Origin: Chionis minor
Lineage: Eukaryota; Chordata; Aves; Charadriiformes; Chionididae
Direction of reading: 5' to 3'
Length of the DNA stretch: 64,000 bases
Assembly (NCBI GenBank): GCA_013398295.1
Contig: VZSF01001209.1
Coordinates: 1 to 64,000, forward strand
The first letter of the stretch is position 1. Each line of letters begins with the position of its first letter. A model generated the notes under the pieces. It was not told where the DNA came from. It was given only the letters and a program-made list of their open reading frames with translations, and made no database searches. Positions 1-11,868 of the stretch are shown one piece after another. Both the position numbers and the translations under genes were made by a program.

Positions 1-16
1 CTATGATTCTATGATT
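1..16 (+). mobile_element. 3' tail of a CR1 retrotransposon, cut by the window edge
   Basis: The first bases are two copies of the CTATGATT-type octamer. CR1 elements of birds end in such short tandem octamers instead of a poly(A) tail. The CR1 body would lie just upstream of the window on the plus strand. Only the tail is visible, so the subfamily cannot be told. Confidence 0.75.
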
Positions 17-3000
17 TCTAATGACCAATTCAAAATAAGGAATAATTAATTTAATTATTGATTATCATTAGTAAATGATAAATGTTTCCAGAAGAGCTCC
101 TATAGAATCTAGGTATATTTCTAGAGAGTCCTATTATTTTAATTGCTGTTCCTTTCCTTTTTTTCCCATCATTGTTAAAGTCCTTAACTAATGGTGGTGA
201 CTGTGGTCAAGGATCTTAAGCTTCAGCATTTGGGACCCGAATAATGCTTTGTTTGTTCATGATTTAACACCACAATAGATTTCTCCTTTTTCATGTATTG
301 ATACTGATCAGTTTGCAGAATAGGATTAAATCCTAGTTGATGATGTTATATAAATTTCTTAATATAGCTACCCTTTCTCCTGAGTTCCTGGTTGCTTCTG
401 AAATGTGAGTTTATAGGAGCGTGGTTTAAATAAACAGTATGTAGCCCTTCTGCACTTATACACACATTTTTTCAAGGTGCCTTGTCACATTTAAAGACCA
501 AATGACAGTACGGAGAGTAATTTTTAGTCACAGATACCTACATTTTTAAGATTTTTCTTATTTTAATTACATGACCTCCTTGCTTCATGAATTGGGCTGG
601 GACAAATGCCGGGTGAGTCAGTACAGTGGTGCCAGCTGTGTGGTGCATGGTCCTGGGGCTGGGCTATGGGGTCTCCAGGGTTGTCCAGAAGTCTTTCAGG
701 TTCTTCTTTTCCCTTGATTCCCTCTGGAGTCTCTGTTCCTGGAATGTTTCTGTAAGTTATTTATTTTCCCTTGTTACAGGATTGGGTAGGAAATACATCC
801 CTACAAATCCCTCTGTCTTCTCCTGTCTTGCTGTAGACACTGTTGGCATTCACAATCAGCTTCTGTTGTTGGTACTTACCCGGGACACTTCTGGAAAAGT
901 TTGAACCTTCTTGATTTTCAACAGGTTGTTTGCACAGCTTGGCTTTTTATTTTCCTTGAGCACACAAAAAACATTCAAGGTTCATTTTGGGTTTTTTTGG
1001 AAGAAAGGTTTCGTCTACTTCTGAAACAGAAAGTGAGTTAAAAGTTCATGTGCTTATGCTCTGCTACCTAGCCCCAACTCATGCTAACTGCTGCAAGTCC
1101 TCACAACAAGACATGCTGTTGCCAACCAGTTGCTGACAAGTTGCATGGCTTGCCTGATGACACAGGAAAAAAGATGATAGAAAACTGAAACTCAGGATTG
1201 ATGTTCTGCAATTGAAAAAGTACAGCACAAATAGAGAAAAACGTTTAAAAGGCTAAAATCCACCTGCTTGCTCTGGGGATCCCCTGATACTGGGGGAATT
1301 GGTGCTGTAGTACATAATAGAGAGATCAGGTTCCGTACTGTTGTGTAGAGTGATTTTAAAGCAATGAATTTGAACTATGTTAGTATTTTCCACACCCTGC
1401 TCAATTTGCTTGCACCAAGAAATTATCCTCAGGTCCTTAAGGGTTGTTCTCAAGGCCTACAGAGCATCTTGAGCGAAGGCAGCACTATCCCCAGAGATCA
1501 ATGAGTCCAGCTTTACTAGCACTAAGTACACTCCCCATCACCGCCCCTTCAGCATCCCAAGATGATTGGCATTTTAATGTTTCACCCTGATTCCTCTGAA
1601 GCTGTGATTTAGAGTGTAGAAAATATAGTGCAAAATTATGTTAAAACTGTAATAAAAGCTGTTTACTGTACTTAATTGTCATAAGTCATTCTATTAAACT
1701 GTTGAGGAATATTAACAAGGGATATGATAATATCACCATATAAAATTCATATACATTTTTTAGCAGTTGTAAAATGTGTTATAATTATTTAATAGCTTTG
1801 CAACTGGTTGTGTTTGATAATTAACTGCTGTGGGTAAGGAACTGTGCTGTTATTTCAACTATCTAGAAAAGACAGAACAGCATCAATTTAACCTGACTAT
1901 TACACATAAAAATGATCATGTGGCAAAAAAGTAATTGACTTATTTTTTTCCTTCAAAAAGCAAACATACGTAGCCTACATCTTCCAAATGTGCTCGTTTT
2001 TTTTCTCTGCAAACATATTGATTAGATTACCGAAATAGTCTCTGTTGATGGACTGCATCTAAAAAAAAAACATTCAAAACCAGGAGAAACAGGTTTTATA
2101 ATCCTAATTACCTGCCAGTTAATTGCAAGCTTTGTGTAGGAGAGAAGAAATGAGTGGAATAGTATTGGTCATGACCTATGAATCACATTTTCTAAAGTAT
2201 TTGGACAGACGCTTAGGTGTGAAGTCCCACCATGGGCAGTGAGGCTTCCTGCAAATCAAAAAGACACTGGTACCTCCAAGGAGAACTGGAAAGAATTCAG
2301 ACATCAAAGTGTGCAACCTGAAAATCACTGCTCAGCCCTCATCTAAATCTTGAAAAGCCTCACAAGCTGCCTCTAGAGGTGCCTCAGATTTTTAACCTTT
2401 AAACTCCATGAGAACTTCATGTTCTACTTCTGCACCTCTCCAGAAGTGCTCAGTCTGGAGAGGGCGGACAAAAAGTGCTTAGTTCTCACTTAAGCCCCCT
2501 ACCAAGGGGCTCTGCCTGATCAGGTGCTCTTAGAAACTGCTTATGGGGTGCCTAAGAGGTATCTATGCCAAAAGTACAGCTGTGGCTGACGCTTTCTTTG
2601 AAAACGTGCACAGAATGGCCTTACATCTGGATATTAATCCAGCTACAAGAGACATAGATTCAACTCACTTCCCCAGCTGAAGGTGAAGCCCACTTTCTTC
2701 CCTCCACTTGTGAAAGAATGACAGAAGTTCTCGGTATCGTCTTATCTCTAGCACTCAGATATGACCAAAAGCCCATTTAAGATACCAGATTCTCATTCTG
2801 AGCGTAGGGCTGAAAGTTGAAATCAATGATAAGTAAAGGTAGAGGGATGCTTGATAATCACATGGGCTGATTACTTGCATTTTGGCACCTAATTAATTTT
2901 AACAGCCTATTTAAAAAGGTCAAAGAACTGCCTGTATGGAAGATCATTCCTTTTGCAGTGCCATCTTATTGCAGGCACTTTTGGTTTCAAGTTCTGTCTG

Positions 3001-6000
3001 CCAAGCTAAAGGAGACTTTCTGGAGTGGCTATTTCAGTCATGGGCTCATGACTGCATCTGTATGCATTGGAAAAACCGACATTCAGAACACAAAACCACC
3101 TTGGAGTGGATAAGTATAGGCATGTGTTTTTGGGGAGAAAAGGAATATTTAGAGATAAGGAGCTCCCTGCTTCCTCTCTCCATGAGAGCTAATGCATAAG
3201 TAATGGCTGGACAAGATGGAAGTTGTGTTTCCGCTTGTCTGTGTACATGGTTTGTGTTTTTTGAGTGATTGTGAAGGTCATCTGGTATGCCACGGTGTCT
3301 ATTTTAGTTTGTTATTTAGTATGAAGTAATTAAATAAAATAAACAATACCAGAATATTGAATAAAAATCTGAGACTAAACAGCCTACTCTAGCTCTTTAC
3401 ATCTGGCCCTGCCACCAGCTACGCCTTACAATGGATCAAGCCCCTAACAATACAAGCTGTTCATTCTTGCTTCCAGGGCTCTTTCTGAAAAGAGTAAATT
3501 TTGCCTTGCACTTGCTACCTGACCAAAGCCAGTGGAGAACCTCAGGACAGAATTTGACTAGAGAAATAAAGGATGAAGTGAAGGAAGGCAGGGAGCTAAA
3601 GTCGTCCATCAGCCACCACCATCAGGGACATTCCTTTGCATGACACTTTTCTGGGCCGCCATTTCTGTATCTGATCCCAGCACTGTCTCCTCTGTCTGCC
3701 AGCTCAGCCGTGATTCAGCCCTGTAAACCAAACCTGAGATTTTAAAGCAGCTGATAGACCCCTTGGTAACAGGAGAGGGAGCTCTCACAACACCGATGGA
3801 GAAATTTTGAGGGTGCTGTGTAGCCAAGGCAAGCAGAGGCCAGAAACCTGTCTTTGGTTTCATCAAGAAGGAAGGAGGTACATGCTCATGTCCTCCCTAT
3901 ATTAGCTCATCCAAGGCACTCTTAGTTTAGGTTGCCTATACCACAAAAAAAAGACTTGGGATTTGAACTACAGGTATCCACATAAACAAAACATGCAAAT
4001 TAGTTGGCCCCCGTCTGTGTTGTAACTCATGGGAAAGTGTCCACATATGAAAGGAGAAATCCTGTGACCGTCCTCCTGGGGCCAACTGAGCTGCTCCTGT
4101 GCTGCTGGTCACCACGGCACAATGTGACTCTCAGCAGGAGTGTCCCAGGTACAGTGCAAGAGGACAGTGAAGGACAAATGGACCCCTTAGCTCCCTGTCC
4201 TTGTTTTGGGAAAACTTACTGAGCGGATACTAGCAGAACTGTCACTTGCCTCCCCTCATCCCAATGTTTCCTCCTAAGCACACACCAAAAGGCTCATTTT
4301 GCCTTTCCATAATTATGTCCTGTGTGCTTACATAGGCAGAGAGTTAACCTAAACTGTTAATTCACATTTCCAACAAATTAATATATTCAAATCCCCTTTC
4401 TTTTAAGAAAAATGAAGAAATACATTATTCTATTTATTAAAAAGGTATCAGGAGAACTTACATTAATCTTCTCATAGATTTTATTTCTACAAATTTCCAA
4501 GAAAACAACATTCCATGTTGTGCTTTCAGCCACTGGCAGAACCTTTTCTGCAGCCAGAAATCTCCGTGTTTTTAAAATATGTCAGTTATGAGCTAGCTTT
4601 GATATGTAATTATTGCAGTACTTTTGGTTTAATAAATAAAAGTATTTTTATGACTGTATAATATTTTTGATAGCATACACTAGTTGGAACCAACGTCGAG
4701 CTTTTCTTAGAAATCACCAGTCTTTCTGTAAAAGTGTTATTTATTTTCTGGAGATGTATGTTAAAGCCCCTAGGTGCTTTGGTAACCTGCAAGAAAACAG
4801 ATGTGTACCTTTTCCCTGTTCATTGCCTACATCCCTTCTACAGACATTTTCTTGCTCAATATAGACATTATTCCTTTTTGCTTTTAATTGTGTGCTCAAA
4901 TGAAAAAGATAATCATGACAGCACAGCTACAGTGAAATGAAAACATAAAAATGTGTAAGAACCGACTCTGCTCTTGCTTGTGTTGATGTAAATACCGAGC
5001 TTCTCTGTTTGTCACAGTGAGTATGCCACTGACCTAGGCCATAAGCTTGCACCAAAATCAGTGCAAGACTATGACAAAGGACATCATTATTAGTGTCAAT
5101 GAGGGCCTCCTTGGATACCAAGCCTTTTCCAGGGTGAATCTCAGCATAATTTCCAGAGGCCAAGGATTGTGTCACTGGAAAAAGAATGAAGCTGAAAGAC
5201 TCAAACGCTAATTTGAAACTAACCCTTTTCACTTATCTTCCTAGATGACAGGAAGAGCAGTGAGTCATAATCTGTCATAAATCTGAGGAACATCGAGTGA
5301 AATCAGAGGGATTCTTCAAATGGAACTGAAAAGCAGAAACTTTTTGTGGATTTACAAAATACACAGAGATGTGACGAAAATTGTATATCACCTGATAAAG
5401 CACAGAACAACAACCCAAAGCAACAGAACATCATTGTCACGAGCAATACTAATTTTCATATAGTTTTGATTAGGTCACCACTTTTCCAGCAGACAGAAAA
5501 TTCACTAAGAGGTGAGATTCGCATTGTCCTGGTGACACAGCTAACTTGTGAAACTCTTCTGGCTTATGAAAATGTTGCAAAATTACAAATGAGTTATTCT
5601 CATTTACCAGCAGTGCAGGAGTTGGAGTAGTTGGTTGAAACATGGAAGAAAGCGTTACCAGTTCCTTCTTCTGTCCAAAAGGTTTGAATCCTTATCAGAA
5701 GTCCCTAAATCCCAGCAGGGATTTCCTGATGCTGTTTCATCTTGTAAAAATAATTAAACACAGAATGGACAAGGGACGGGAATTTGTCTCCTGTGCTGGT
5801 GAGCTGGTCTCTGGCTGGAGATCCAGACTCATGGCTTTACTATTTCTATCAGTAAGTGTTTATATGTGGTATATGAAGTAGAAGAGCACCAATGAAAGGG
5901 AAAGACGAAACCTCGTTTCAAAGAACGCTTCACCATAGCAGTCGAGGACTTCCCTGTGGAAAAGCCCAATTCAGATCTTCTCCCTGCTTACTTCAGGAAG

Positions 6001-7570
6001 AGGTTCTGAATCCACGACAGATCTTCATTGCTGTGTACTGAAACCATAACTCAACCCTTTGTAAAATGCATCACCAGTTATTTGGTGTAACTGTCTAGCC
6101 AGGAGAGGAAGACGCTCACCTGAGGGGAGTGGGGCTACACTCTCTACTCCAGGGTATGCTTACTTGACCCTGCAAGGACAGCAAGGCAGCCCCATATTTG
6201 TCCAGCCTCATGGATGGTAGATTATGGTGTTTCTAGTCCACTCAGAAGGGATTTGAATTGGAATCACCCACACTTTTGACTATGCTCACAGAACTTAGGT
6301 TTTGGGTAAAACAGAGATGATTATCTCTTCTGACCATTTTCTAAATGTAGGTCATTGCCACCTTTGTTTCTTACAAGCTCTGGGAATGAGCTGCGGGGTG
6401 TCCATGAAATGACAATTCAGTAAGAAAAATCAAAACATTTAAAGTCTGTTTCTTCTGGAATATTTGTTCCAATTCTTCAATTTGCCAGAAAAATACAAAA
6501 ATCAGCAATTTCTGTGGCTTTAGTTTTGATTAGGTGTTACAATTCTTCCACACAGACTCCCTTAGAAAAGGGAATTTAGCTGTTACCTTGTCGTAAAACT
6601 GATGTCTGATTTTAAAGTGGAGAACAGAGCAAGAAAACTGATTGAGGAACTGAGAAAGTAAAATGCAGAGCAGGTGAAAGATTAGAATTTATGTAGGCTT
6701 AAAACTGATTGTTAAGAGGGAATTTATTGAACCTTATAAAATCCTCAATTGCATGCATAATGTCCCTGTAGTTTACTGTTTCCTTTAATATAAACTAAAG
6801 AATTATAAATATGGAACAGATGGTAAGAAACACGTTTTCCATACCGAGAATCGTAAGTGCATCTTCCTGCAGAAAGGTTGTTGGAACAGTTTCTAGAGGG
6901 AGTGAAAAATTCTAACCTGTATATTATCTGTGTGGAAAATACAGGTGGGAAGTTTTGACCACTGAAGTTTGTATTAATTTCTGAACTGCAAAAGCCACCT
7001 CTGCCTAGTAGATCACTTGGTGAGACAGAGATGTTCATTCCTGGAAGAAATAGGTAATTGTTCTAGAATCACTACAGAACCAGACTGTGGTAAATGCTGA
7101 AGCATGCCTGGTCCCTGCGAAGCCTGGAGGAAGGAAAAGATGCTTAGCAGAATCCAGTGTACAACCTTTTCAAATATAGTCTATTTGGTTTCTCTTTGCA
7201 TATTTGTTTTTACTTTTATAATTTCTCTTCTAGTATGTTGAAGTCTCTTTTTGGCTATCCCCGTAAATCTCTGCATTTGTAAATCCTATTAGTATTCCTG
7301 ACAGGATATTTTCTGCACATGGAAGGTCATCTCTGAACTGCCTGTCTATATCTCTCATTCAAAAACCTTGTTCAGGCCTGTTTCTGGGGAAATTCACTGA
7401 AGAATTCTGCTGACCAATGAGCTCTACCATGGGGTCATAGAGTATGAAAAGAGGAAGGACATTGGGGAAAGAACCTAAAAGTCTCCAAGATGGAAATGAA
7501 GTTACTCACAAACAACTGTGCAGCCTATGAAGGTAGGTAAATACCTCTAAAGGTCGATTTCATCCACTTC
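17..7570. other. Unique AT-rich DNA, no gene recognised
   Basis: All open frames here are about 100 codons or shorter, without a recognisable domain, and frames on opposite strands overlap without preference. I see no convincing exon with splice sites and no tRNA or rRNA. A stretch at about 2200-2650 is somewhat less AT-rich and may be an old unrecognised repeat, but nothing in it can be named. The block is best read as intergenic or intronic sequence. Confidence 0.6.
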
Positions 7571-7665
7571 TGAGTTAAAAGGCTCCAGGGAGACCTTATA
7601 GTAGCGTTCCAGTGTCTGAAAGGGGACTACAAGAAATCTGGAGAGGGACTTTTTACAAGCGCATG
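7571..7665 (+). mobile_element. CR1 retrotransposon, 5' part, split by an LTR insertion
   Basis: This is the left part of a CR1 copy, from the segment just after ORF2's conserved C-terminal region (the GGCTCCAGGGAGACCTTATAG stretch near 7581) to the 'ggagagggactttttacaag' stretch. The same CR1 resumes at 8029 in the same orientation and register. The two halves are separated only by the solo LTR and its duplicated target site. It is 5'-truncated, as most CR1 copies are. Confidence 0.85.
7661..7665. repeat. Left copy of the 5-bp target-site duplication of the LTR
   Basis: GCATG directly precedes the LTR and is repeated directly after it at 8029-8033. Removing the LTR and one copy restores continuous CR1 sequence, which confirms that this is a target duplication. 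Confidence 0.9.
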
Positions 7666-8028
7666 TGTTGTGGTTTGGCTTCAGCCAGCAACAAAGAACC
7701 ACGCAGCCGCTCACTCAACTCCCCACAGCAGTGGGGGAGAATCAGAATAAAAAGACAAAACTCATGGGTTGAGATAGAGAGAGTTTAACAGAACAGCAAA
7801 TGAAAGAGGAAAACAACAGCAATAACACTGAAGGAGGAATGTACAGTTAACATGATTACTGTACCACCACACACTGGCCGGACCCAGAGAGCCCCATCTC
7901 TCTCCCAAGCAGCAACTTTCACACTGCTTCCCACTAGCTCCCTCCTAAGTACTGGGCATAGCATCACATGGTATGGAATACTTGTGTCCTTGCCAGAAAT
8001 TAACTCTATCCCTGCCGGAACCAGGACA
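7666..8028 (-). mobile_element. Solo LTR of an endogenous retrovirus, internally deleted
   Basis: The element starts TGTTGTGG and ends CCAGGACA, so it has the TG...CA ends of a retroviral LTR. It is flanked by a perfect 5-bp target duplication, GCATG at 7661-7665 and 8029-8033. Five bases is typical of ERVL-type (class III) integration; ERV1 usually gives 4 and ERVK 6. The sequence, including the 'accacgcagccgctcactcaactcc' region and the 'aattaactctatccctgcc' end, matches from memory a family widespread in birds, whose transcriptional sense here is the minus strand. At 363 bp it is shorter than I remember for the family. Similarity jumps near 7980-7993, which points to an internal deletion. 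No gag, pol or env remains, so it arose by LTR-LTR recombination or by loss of the interior. Its promoter-like stretch (about 7950-7975) is mutated. Confidence 0.87.
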
Positions 8029-8196
8029 GCATGTAGTGATAGGGCAAGGGGTAATGGCTTCAAACTGGAGGAGGGCAGAGTTAGAATAGATCTCAGGAAG
8101 AAATTTTTCACCATGAGGGTAGTGAGGCACTGGCACAGGTTGCCCAGGGAAGTTGTGGAGGTCCCACCCCTGGAAGTGTTCAAGGCGAGGTTGGAT
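8029..8196 (+). mobile_element. CR1 retrotransposon, 3' part, lacking its 3' end
   Basis: This continues the CR1 begun at 7571. It holds the conserved 3' region with 'aggcactggcacaggttgccc' at about 8125-8145 and 'ggaagtgttcaagg' at about 8172-8185. Similarity stops after 'aggttggat' near 8196. The last 80-100 bp of the usual 3' end, including the octamer tail, are missing. CR1 copies normally keep the 3' end because reverse transcription starts there, so a later deletion is the likely cause. The open frame of 126 codons that crosses this junction is a chimera of antisense LTR and CR1, not a gene. Confidence 0.87.
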
Positions 8197-9180
8197 ACAC
8201 TGAAATTTCACATTTATGTTACTATAACATAATTAGTGAAATGGTGATAAACAATATAGTATTTCCAAATGAAATTCCAATCTAATTCTGCTTCCTGTTA
8301 TGTCAGAGTAAATCAGAAGGCTTTTGATAGTGATTTTGGTGGCATTACTATGGATTTCTAATGGTTTAGTTGAGATTAATTTAAGCCTGTATCTCAGAAA
8401 CTGGTGTATGTATATTTTAAATAAAGGATGAAGTAGTGTATCTCAAAGTCATATCCATGTTGGGGATTGAATGACCATGTAATTAGACACAGATATCACA
8501 TTTCCCTTTACTTAAACCATTCTTTAATGACTAATTTCTTCTTTATTGTTACAAGCATTGGATTATTTCCCAGAAGCTTGCTTTATAGACCAGTGTGCCC
8601 TGTGCTAGACACTCTACAAGCACAGAACAGATCTGCTGCTGTGAAAAACACATGGCTTAAGACAAAAAATGGGCACAGTCTTTATGTCTGTAGATGTTAG
8701 GCGTAGGCAGACACTAATATCTCTTTTTATCCTTTGAACCAGTTTAATGTAATACTGTCTCAGTCCAGAAATATATAACAATGTTAAAATGACACACTGC
8801 CTGCGGATGTATTGATGGAGCATAGTCATCTGGACACAGTGCTGTCCTAACATGCTTATACCTCTTCAGGCATCCTGACAGTTTGGAGCATGGACAAAAG
8901 ACACCGGATCTATGTACTCATCAATAAGAGACATGCACAATGAGGCAAAGCTTGGAAGTGAAGAGATGCTCTCCACTTCCGTGAGATTATGGGAGAAAAG
9001 GATCATGCTGGCAGAGAAGCCAGACTGAGCAGTGTCATTATGAACCGCCTCAGACAGAATGATCCGTAAAGTAACACTGAAAAGCAAAATTCCTTATTTT
9101 TATCTGCTTCCATCTACAGCAATTCCCTACTGTTCTCCCTTAATGCAAGTGCCATTTGCTTCCATGATATATTCCTCTTT
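8197..9180. other. Unique DNA between CR1 and the Penelope fragment
   Basis: No gene or named repeat is recognised. I looked downstream (minus strand) of the Penelope fragment for the GIY-YIG endonuclease domain expected in that family and could not see it in any frame between 8600 and 9180. Confidence 0.5.
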
Positions 9181-9600
9181 TTAGTCCCACTCCCTGTATT
9201 TATTAACCAGATAATCCATCTTTACCATACAGCCAGTGCCATGATTGCAAATCCTACAGGTTCTCAAAATGGCTATAAAGTAAAACTCTTTTAAGAGCCT
9301 CAGGATGGTGACTGCCTGCATAAAGCAGATTATTCCTGTCTGGGGTTTCCAGGAAATTGTTGTATTCCACTTATTACCTGTCTTTGAAATGAAAACATCA
9401 AGATAGTTTATCTCTGAAATGCTACACTCCACAGTATACGAGACCAAAAACTTAATAGCATCATGAATTTCATATAAAATAACAATACATTTTTCCAAGA
9501 TAGCTTTCTCCCTATTCCACATCATGAAATCATAGTCAATAAACTTATACACCATTGCACCATATAAATGTATTAAAATCCTTGATTGACTGAATTAATC
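9181..9600 (-). mobile_element. Decayed Penelope-like element, reverse-transcriptase fragment
   Basis: The minus strand reads the end of a Penelope-like (PLE) reverse transcriptase. In order: IHLYGAMVYKFIDYDFMMW (the catalytic region, normally [YF]IDD followed by hydrophobics and W; core at 9529-9543), an acidic spacer, then SEINYLDVFISKTGN (the INFLD-type motif), then a lysine-proline stretch. After a frameshift near 9335-9345 the next frame reads DRNNLLYAGSHHPEALKR (SHHP codons at 9302-9313), matching the PLE 'TDRN...LLH..SFHP' signature. A second frameshift returns to RICNHGTGCMVKMDYLVNKYREW. The second catalytic aspartate is tyrosine (FIDY), a stop lies upstream in frame, and there are two frameshifts, so it is inactive. 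Neither the N-terminal RT motifs nor the GIY-YIG domain was found. The family call rests on remembered motifs. A CR1 or retroviral origin fits less well. Confidence 0.78.
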
Positions 9601-11446
9601 TTTTTTTCAAAATAGGCTGAAAATAAATGAGTGTTGTGCAGGATACAAACTCTGGCTATATGCCTCTCATGAAGAGGCAAGTCCACTCAGGTTCTGACAT
9701 TTAAGAACCGTACAAGTGAAATGTTAACAGGCAGAACGCACTCTTGAAGAGCCCTGCAAAACACAAGTAATCCAAGCAGTCCTTAATGGTCTTCCTATCT
9801 ATTGACTATCTTTTGCTGTCACTTAGGTCTCAGCAATTACTCGGCCTGCAACTGAGCTACATGGAGGTGTAGATTTAAATTATGCATAGGCATAGAGGCG
9901 TAGATTCATTCTATTCAATTTAGGCACCTTGCTGAGATGCCGGAGTTAGGAATCTGGTTATCCTAAACTCCATAGTCAATGGAGAAAGAGAGAACTCCAG
10001 AGGGTGATTCAGCTCTTATGAGGGCAGAATTATCCTTTGGAGGTCATTGTCCCTCTATATTTACTGGAGAGAGCTACTCCTGGTCAAAGCTCCTCTTTGG
10101 AGCCTCAGTTATGTTGGTTTAATCAAGAGAAAGCATTTTTCTCATGTGATGAAATAAGTAAGTTCACTGAAGTTAAGTTTTCACTGAAGTTTCACTGAGT
10201 TAAAATGCATATAAGTGAGAGAAAAACAGCTCCATCTATTTTAGGAAGTGGGTATAAGCATGGATAAGTGCTTTTAGCTACCAGGGTCTGAACAGAGGGG
10301 AAAACTGGCACATTCACTGGACATAATAATTTGCGCATTTCACTAATTAACTGCCAACTCCTTCTTCATGCTCATCTTCATGTCCTTCCAAAAGTTCATT
10401 TCTAACAAAACTTTATGCCTGGGACCCAGGTGCCTTGATGTTACATCTCATTTCACTGACCTGTAACTCAGATGCTGCTGCAATGGCATCTGAAGATAGA
10501 CTTGAACCCCCCAGTCTCTCCTCTGGAATCAGCAAGAAGAGAGCTTGCTGTCAAGCAAAACTAAGCAGAGCCTGTGGGCTCAACAGCCAACTTCGTCTGG
10601 ACTCCCCTGAGTCCAGGGTTTTGCTCAGTGACCCTACAACAAACATAATCACTGCTGTCATTTTGTATCCCTCCCACACTCGTTTGCCTGTAATGTTGTT
10701 TGTAATTTTCATGTTTTAGATTTTAAACATTTCATGTAGTCACCCTGCCTGAATATGTCTGTAAATCACCTATCACACAGCTGGTGCAGTAATACAATAA
10801 TAATAATTAATTAATAATGGGCCTGTTCCTTAGAAGTGTCAAGAACTGGCAACTGACATTGATGTCAACCCCTCTCAGAGGAATCAAGTCATTAATAATA
10901 AATAATAGCAGGAAAATAATAATATCACATTCTGTTTTTTCTCACTGCTGTGATGATCAAATCTTTCTTTCCATTTGCTAACTACGCACGTATAGATCAA
11001 GTTACATATAGGACATATACCTGTAGTCATACTAGCTAACTGCCCCGCACAAGCTCTGGGCTGTCTTCACATATTTGGCAACTTGGTGAAATTTGCCGAG
11101 CCTCTACAGCCTGAAAGCAATATATTTGAGGGACAAGAACTCCGGGTGTCCTGCAAAATAATGGTGTGAAGGTTAATTAAGCACATGGCTAGATATATGG
11201 TCATTTTAAACTTGTTTCATTTAAACCCTGAATAAGCTAATATCCATTCCACCACTATCTTCTCTCTCCTATTAGAATTTGACTACTTTCACATACTGTT
11301 GAACTTTCCCCTGTAAACCTGTGTATCCAACCTGCCTATAGATAACCTTGCAACCTGATCTAAGGCACTAGTGACGCAGGGAGAGTACTTGTTTCAGTGC
11401 TGGCCACAGTGAACTTTGCTGCTACACAGAGGACTTCATTTGGGGC
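9601..11446. other. Unique AT-rich DNA with short AAT-rich runs
   Basis: No gene is recognised. TTCACTGA occurs three times between 10163 and 10198. ATT/AAT-rich runs lie near 10795-10816 and 10890-10923. The sequence at about 9840-9980 has GGCAC/AGGCAT-type words like those of old amniote repeats but is too weak to name. Confidence 0.5.
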
Positions 11447-11493
11447 TGTCAATTGATCATCTTTCAGGTGTCAATCGATCATCTTTCAGGTGT
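11447..11493 (+). repeat. 22-bp tandem duplication, 2.1 copies
   Basis: The unit TGTCAATTGATCATCTTTCAGG (22 bp) at 11447-11468 is followed at once by a second copy at 11469-11490. The copies differ by one base (ATTGATC versus ATCGATC), and three more bases of the unit follow. The near identity suggests a fairly recent local duplication, or one that has been kept homogeneous. Confidence 0.95.
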
Positions 11494-11848
11494 AAAAATC
11501 ACTCTTGTAACGAAGGGGTTATTATGCATGTGATTCTCTGCTTTTCTTAACTGCTGTTTTTCTGAGTCCCTCATGTTAAGTTATTACATGAAAGTTGATT
11601 GAAAGCAGTTAAACGGTAATCACTTGATTTTTAACATTGCTGGAATCTCAAAGGACTGTGTTACTTGTAATTACAGCATTTTTCTTTACTTCACGTTGAA
11701 TCTTAGGAGACAATGCTTTCACTAGTGTTCCTGGTTAATCTGTGTTTAGAATAGCTTTGTTTCTTCAGCTCATCAATTTTCGTAATGCTAGCCAATAAAA
11801 CACAAAAGAAGGAAACTGCACAATAGTTTCTCTGTTCTGTAGCAATAT

Positions 11849-11868
11849 GTGTATATATATGTATATAT
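11849..11868. repeat. Short TA/TG microsatellite
   Basis: Alternating GTGTATATATATGTATATAT, 20 bases. It is short and interrupted, so probably of low variability. Confidence 0.85.

Noticed and set aside
7852..8232. Open frame of 126 codons on the plus strand and its overlapping minus-strand frames
   Set aside because: It joins antisense LTR sequence to CR1 3' sequence; both sides are transposon DNA.
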